Positions 57,580 through 64,000 of a stretch of DNA of 64,000 nucleotides are shown one piece after another. The DNA comes from Aquatica leii. Its lineage: Eukaryota; Arthropoda; Insecta; Coleoptera; Lampyridae. The notes beneath the pieces were generated by a model that was given only the letters and a program-made list of their open reading frames with translations, was not told where the DNA came from and ran no database searches. The DNA lies in the NCBI GenBank assembly GCA_035610365.1, contig CM069438.1, positions 54,246,837 through 54,310,836 on the forward strand, given 5' to 3'. A program made the position numbers and the translations under genes. The stretch's first letter is position 1. Every line of letters begins with the position of its first letter.

Positions 57580-57828
57580 GAAATAGAGAAGTCTTCTGAT
57601 GCCTATAAGCAGAGACTTGAAAAACACATAAATAGCCACAGAGCTCCTTAACACCAAGGACTCTATATTCCGCCTAAAAAGAATACGACTAGCCACCATC
57701 TAATCATCTAATAACAAGAAATGACACATCACAGGATGTGCATATCTAAAGCCACTTATATATAATAGAAGACACATTTGATTATAGCTCTTGGCTGATT
57801 GCAGATTGATAAAAGACAGGAAAAAAAA

Positions 57829-57841
57829 AATCCGCAGCTGT
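57829..57841. repeat. Right 13-bp target duplication of the nested jockey-clade LINE
   Basis: AATCCGCAGCTGT follows the A tail and leads straight back into the older LINE. Confidence 0.9.
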
Positions 57842-57941
57842 GCTCGCGGTCTACCTCAATCCCCCCGTCCGGGGGCTTTGGGACTGCGACAGATTAGACA
57901 TGCCTAGGCACAAACGGCCTAAATATGTCATCCTAGATTAA
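57842..57941 (+). pseudogene. C-terminus of the older jockey LINE ORF2 (second segment)
   Basis: After the insertion the frame continues through LAVYLNPPVRGLWDCDRLD to KRPKYVILD and a TAA at 57939-57941. It is in the same frame as GQSAA just left of the inserted LINE at 52909. This is the basic C-terminal tail usual in jockey ORF2. The 3' UTR probably continues briefly beyond. Confidence 0.75.
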
Positions 57942-57959
57942 GTTTAGAATGAAATGTTC

Positions 57960-58330
57960 AACCCAGCAGAAAAATTTGAAACCAAAGAGGAAACTCGGAG
58001 ATGGAAAACCGATGCAACGGGGCTATTTAAGCAAAAGATTAAGCTATATAAGTTGCAATAGCAAAATAAACATGTATGAAATGTAGTTGAAGGTACAGTA
58101 TGATAAGAAGCGTAGACGTGCTACTCATTTCAAGGAAGGCAACTTAGTGCTGTGCTAAAAGGCAACCACTGCAAAAGCTAAGCTCGGTGTAAGTTATAGC
58201 ATATGACAGATATTATAAACGGTTCAGACGACCGTACCTCACATTGATGTTCATTAGATACAGTACGCAATAAAGATATTACCTATAATTGCTTAAAGAT
58301 CAAAACAAAAACAAATTAACAAAAGAGCAC
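57960..58330 (+). pseudogene. Possible Pol C-terminal remnant of an LTR element; otherwise unassigned
   Basis: Around 58090-58200 a broken plus-strand reading contains KRRRATHFKEGNLVL and AKAKLGV, a pattern seen in integrase C-terminal regions of insect LTR elements. Stops are frequent and no other domain supports it. The rest of the interval shows nothing. Confidence 0.3.
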
Positions 58331-58331
58331 A

Positions 58332-58337
58332 TTTATT
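58332..58337 (-). terminator. Polyadenylation signal AATAAA of the TRAM gene
   Basis: On the minus strand AATAAA lies about 210 bp past the stop at 58546, a plausible 3' UTR length. Confidence 0.5.
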
Positions 58338-58545
58338 CAATTAGCCTCATCCGTTGACAAATAAAAACGCTTACTGTATAACAGTAAAAATACAAAAAAT
58401 TCCCAAAAAGTGTTTGTTTGACTTTTTTTAAAAATCAGATACAAAATCTACAATATACAAAAAAAACGAGTATCGATTAATCTCTTATAAGCTACTCAAG
58501 TTCGTTATTTCACGAAAATTAAACAAATTGGACGATAAAAAAAAA

Positions 58546-60469
<1,924 letters not shown>

Positions 60470-61219
60470 CATTTCTTTATGCCTTTTCAGGCGTCGGATT
60501 GTAAGTCACGGTCCTCTTTAACCCATTTCTTCCATGCTTTTCTATTTCTTACTTTGTTTTCTCTTTTTTTCTTCCATGTTCTTCTATCTGGTCTAGCCAT
60601 TTTCTTCTTGATCTTCCTCTTTTTCTGTTTCTTGGTTTCCCTCCTTTCATTATTCTTTTCGTCAGCCGATCGTTATTCATTCTCATGACATTTCCGTACT
60701 ATAGCAGGTTTTTTTCTTTAATTCTTTTTAATATTAGTGTCTGTTTTATTTCTTTTCTTATGGTTTCATTCCTAACGTGGTCCCATTTTGTTTTCCCTGC
60801 TATTTTCCTAAGATGTTTCATCTCCATTGCATTTATTTTACTTTTATGTTTTTTTGTTAATGTTTAATTTTCCGCTCCATATGTGATTGTTGGAATTATT
60901 AATGTATTGTGTATTTTTTTTTCGTTTCTTTATCTATTTCTTTATGTCCTAGTATATGGTTGAGTGCGTTGATTTATTAGATCTATTTGTTATTTCTGCG
61001 TCTATTTTTCCATCATTTGTTAGTATTGTGCCTAGATAGTTGAAAGTTGTTATTTTTTCTAGAAATGTGTTCTTGCATTTTATTTCTTTGTGTATATTTT
61101 CTGTTTGATTTTCATTTATTATCAGTAATTTTGTTTTGTTGTTGTTTATTTCCATTTTCATTTCTTTTATTTCTTTTACCAAGATATTTAATCATTCCTG
61201 TATTTTCTTTTGTGAGTCC
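60470..61219 (-). mobile_element. RTE-like LINE, 3' end of ORF2
   Basis: The minus-strand frame at 61182-60949 contains NKTKLLIINENQTE and TTFNYLGTILTNDGKIDAEI, the RT-thumb pattern of RTE-type LINEs. Broken downstream reading contains KTKWDHVRNETIRKEIK, LLWYGNVMRMNNDRLTKRIM and KRGRSRRKWLDQIEE, ending with LTIRRLKRHKE near 60475. Many stops are seen. The upstream side is cut at 61219 by a gypsy LTR. Confidence 0.7.
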
Positions 61220-61424
61220 TGTAACTAACTTTGAACTATAAACCGCCAATATTCTTACGCACAGGTAATGCAACAACCTTTCGAATACGTGTTTTTGGAG
61301 AAAGTGAAGAATTCCTTCGTGATAGCAGTGATAATCTATCAAAGGGTCACCAATAGGTCGCTATAAAAATTTCCAGCACGTTAAGTTGCCTATACTTCGG
61401 CGTTTGTATTTTTAACTCGTTACA
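61220..61424 (-). repeat. 3' LTR of the right-edge gypsy element
   Basis: Reading the minus strand, a polypurine tract (AGAAAAAGGGGAA, 61425-61440) is followed by TGTAACGAG. The LTR ends AGTTACA at 61220, giving 205 bp. Beyond it the RTE-like LINE coding sequence resumes immediately, which supports the end. The other LTR lies outside the window. Confidence 0.7.
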
Positions 61425-61567
61425 TTCCCCTTTTTCTTCCAGGACGCAAAACTCGTTATTGCGTAACCCTACTATATGCTAACCTAATTCTAAACTAACT
61501 AAGTAACTTAAGAAACTCGATCTAATCGAAGCAATAAAAAGAAAACAAAAAAAATACTTCCAACTTC

Positions 61568-63190
61568 TTACTCACTGGTATGGAATGGTTTCAGGTCTTT
61601 GACGTTCCAAACTCCACAATTTTTCCCTCTGTCGTATCGCAGCTCGTACGTCCAAGGAGACAATCTTTTAGCTATCATAAAGGGACCAACAAATCTTGGA
61701 GCTAACTTCGCAGAGAAATATTTTGTGGCATTCGACAATGCAAAGTTACGACGAAGAACCTGTTCACCAACATCATATGTGACATCTCTACGTCTGAGGT
61801 CGTAGTAGTGCTTATTCCTCTCATAAGCCTTTATGAGTCGAGTTCGAACATCCGCAAATAACTTCGATAAATTATCAGTTCGTTCTATCTGTACATCTCG
61901 TACGTAGGTAAGGTTTTCTTCAACGTCCACTTTATGTTTATATTCTGTGCCCGTAAGGACCTGTTCTCGGCCAAAGAGAAGTCGGTAGGGCGAATAACCG
62001 GTTACCTCATGCTTAGCTGTACGAATCGCAGCACCGATTCTGGGAAGGTGGCAGTCCCATTCTCGATTATCCTTCAGGTAAGCCATTAGCATAGTCTTCA
62101 TCACCTTATTGACCCTTTCTATAGGATTGGCTTGGGGATGATACAAAGCGGTCGTTTTACGTTGTACAGAGTACATCTGACACATCTCTTTAAACTTGCT
62201 ACTAGCGAACTGTACTCCATTATCGGTAATTATAGTTTGTGGTACACCGAACACTAGAAATATTTGTTCTTCAATTATTTTACACACCGCAGAGCTTGTA
62301 GGAGACCTTAACGGAAAGAATAAACAAAATTTATTAAGGTAGTCGCCTACCACTAGGATGTTCGTGTAACCCTGTTTTGTTCTTGGTAGAGGACCAACGA
62401 GATCGGCTGATATCATCTGCCACGGTAACTCTACGACATTATGCCTAACCATCAAACCACTTGGCTTCTTTTGTTCAGGTTTGCACTTCTGGCATACCAC
62501 ACAATTCCTCACATAGCGAGTTATATCACTTCTCATTTTAGGCCAGTAGTATTTCCGGATTATACGCGCTAGTGTTTTGGTGACACCGAGGTGACCTGCC
62601 AGTATCTCATCATGATGCTCCTTTAGGATTCTCCCACGTCTAGCCTTAGGGACTACTTCTACCCATTCTTCTTCTCGTAAGTTGGCTCTGACCCTCTTGT
62701 ATAATTTATCTTCTTCTATTCTCCATATAGGATATCGCCTCGGGTTATTCTGCACCTTTTTGGTCATCGCCTGTATCCAGGGATCTTCTACAACTGTTTC
62801 TTCAGTCTCCAATACGTCAACGATCGGCACACCTCTGGACAAGGCACCTGGCGGCACTACATGATCCTTGCCTTTCCTATGGACCATCGTGAATTGGTAC
62901 TGCTGCAGTCGTAACGACCATCGGGCTAACCTACCCTGCGGATCCTTCAAGTTGTTCAGCCATAACAGAGAATAATGGTCAGTCACTACCGTGAATTCAG
63001 CACCTTCGAGATAAGGTCTTAACTTCTCTATGCACCATATGACTGCTAAGCATTCACGCTCTGTAGTGCTGTACTTCCTTTCGGCTTTCGTCAAGGATCG
63101 ACTTAAATAGCAGATCACGCCATCGTTTCCTTGCGCATCCCTTTGGGTAAGAACTCCCGCTATTCCATAGCCACTGGCGTCGGTTTGCAA
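61568..63190 (-). pseudogene. Gypsy RNase H and integrase, long open part of a broken pol
   Basis: The 540-residue frame has RNase H first (QTDASGYGIAG, TTERECLAVIW, FTVVTDHYSLLWL). The last RNase H block reads VPPGALSRG where VADALSR is expected, so a catalytic Asp is missing. The integrase follows: EHHDEILAGHLG and CVVCQKC give the HHCC zinc domain. SADLVGPL, ITDNGVQFASS and QANPIERVNKVMKTM give the complete D,D,E triad. FVGPFMIAKRL with a final VKDLKPFH is the C-terminal domain. The integrase looks intact. The upstream part of pol is separated by a TGA at 63281-63283. Confidence 0.85.
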
Positions 63191-63280
63191 TGTAAAAGGT
63201 AGATCAAAGTTTGGACATGTCAGTATTGGTGAAGAGAGTGCTGTCGTTATCTGCTGGTAAGCAACTTCGCAATCTGAAGA

Positions 63281-64000
63281 TCAGATAAACTTAACTGTCT
63301 TTCTTAGTAACCGTGTCAGAGGTTCGATTAGCGATGCATAGTTTGGTACGAATTTACGATACCAACTCGTCATGCCGATAATACGTCTCACCTCGCTAAC
63401 GTTCTTTGGATTAGGAAGATTCAAGATAGCCTGCACTTTGTCTGGATCAACATGAATACCACGGTCTGTTACTAGATATCCCAAGTACTTCAACTCTTTC
63501 CGGCAAAACTGACACTTTTCTTCCGAAAGTTTTAAGTTGGCATTCTAAAGTCTTGTGAAAACTTCCTGCAGAGTTTGGAGATGCTTTTCAAAGGTGGGTG
63601 TGACCACAATGATGTCGTCTGAATAGATAAATACATATGGTTTTAGCTCTGGGCCTAATACTCTATCTATTAATCTTTGCCATGTAGCCGGGGCGTTATG
63701 CAAACCAAATGGCATCCTTCTAAATCTGAACAAGTCTTGTCTAGAGACCGTAAACGAAAGAAAATCTCTTGATGATTCTGCTACCGGGACTTGCCAATAT
63801 GCCGACTTTATGTCAAGAGAGGATATGTATTTTGCTTCTCGTAGAGGTTCTAATATGGACAAAATGTAAGGTAGCGGGTAAGCATTTTGTTTTGTTATAG
63901 CATTTAACTTCCTGAAATCCTTTTTTTTTAACTAAAAGGATCGGTGACGACCACGCAGACTTCGACCTCTCAATTATTCCCATCTTACAACATCTGTTCA
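63281..64000 (-). pseudogene. Gypsy reverse transcriptase, partial, with premature stops
   Basis: Frame 63862-63545 contains EAKYISSLDIKSAYWQVPV, FRRMPFGLHNAPATWQRLID and YVFIYSDDIIVVTPTFEKH (catalytic YSDD). A TAG at 63545-63547 stands where a coding codon is expected before NANLKLSEEKC. The next frame (63493-63281) has KYLGYLVTDRGIHVDPDKV and MTSWYRKFVPNYASLIEPL, ending in a TGA that replaces a Trp-type codon in the KFI-SSDCE context. The N-terminal RT lies to the right, with a poly-T indel near 63930, and runs out of the window. Confidence 0.85.

Larger units (their letters stand above)
52923..57828 (+). mobile_element. Nearly full-length jockey-clade LINE (4.9 kb)
   Basis: It is flanked by a 13-bp target duplication. 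It contains a GC-rich 5' UTR (52923-53573), ORF1 with three zinc knuckles (53574-55033), ORF2 endonuclease-RT (55030-57579), a 249-bp 3' UTR and a short A tail. It inserted into an older jockey LINE, whose reading frame is continuous when the insert and one duplication copy are ignored. A handful of frameshifts and stops disable it, but the degree of preservation makes it one of the youngest elements in the window. Confidence 0.9.
61220..64000 (-). mobile_element. Gypsy-type LTR retrotransposon, 3' part, truncated by the right window edge
   Basis: Minus-strand order from the right edge: RT (from beyond 64000 to 63281), RNase H, integrase (63190-61568), polypurine tract, 3' LTR. It is better preserved than the other gypsy copies: the RNase H-integrase frame is open for 540 residues. 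It lies inside an RTE-like LINE. Two nonsense changes in the RT and one unusual RNase H residue indicate a recently inactivated copy. Confidence 0.85.

Noticed and set aside
60479-61241. Plus-strand Phe/Leu-rich frames resembling small membrane proteins
   Set aside because: They are antisense of the Lys-rich RTE LINE C-terminus on the minus strand.

Overview
This 64 kb window looks like a repeat-dense, AT-rich piece of an arthropod genome, most likely an insect. It holds three recognisable host genes: a small spliced beaten-path-like immunoglobulin gene (9280-10518, +), a single-exon gene for the complex I assembly factor DMAC2 (21811-22677, +), and a five-exon TRAM translocon protein gene (58546-59869, -). 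The species cannot be named from the sequence. The beat-like gene and the R1, jockey, RTE and gypsy elements are what suggest an insect.

Layout. 1-3.1 kb: 5' part of an R1-clade LINE (-). 3.5-8.2 kb: decayed gypsy element (-) whose integrase reading frame runs into a macro domain resembling OARD1/TARG1. It is split by a 5'-truncated LINE with a clean target-site duplication. 9.3-10.7 kb: beat-like gene. 10.7-12.1 kb: jockey-like LINE (-). 12.4-15.6 kb: R1-clade LINE (+). 17.0-20.4 kb: gypsy remnant (-). 21.8-22.7 kb: DMAC2. 23.2-29.4 kb: a related gypsy (+) split by a 3 kb LINE (-) and a small MITE. 29.5-30.7 kb: second copy of the R1-clade LINE (-).

30.7-51.5 kb: a satellite domain. Array 1 (30831-46817) has 36 monomers of mean period about 444 bp. 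They fall into two length classes (448 and 443 bp) that alternate in places. Array 2 (48010-51358) is the same satellite in the opposite orientation. hAT-like short elements sit at 30738-30830, 46818-47158 and 51359-51451. Between the arrays lies the 5' part of a jockey LINE (-), and its 3' part lies right of array 2 (+). The same 8-bp duplication flanks the LINE sides of two hAT-like elements. One inversion of 47159-51358 would therefore rejoin the LINE and make the satellite a single unidirectional array.

51.5-58 kb: jockey 3' part with a nearly full-length second jockey-clade LINE (52923-57828) inserted, flanked by a 13-bp duplication. 58.5-59.9 kb: TRAM. 60.5-61.2 kb: RTE-like LINE tail (-), interrupted by a gypsy element (61220 to beyond the right edge, -).

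The host genes are unrelated in function and do not form a pathway. The main interest is the macro-domain gypsy, the satellite and hAT-like rearrangement, and the layered insertions that give relative ages. All coordinates and similarities come from reading by eye; no searches were run.
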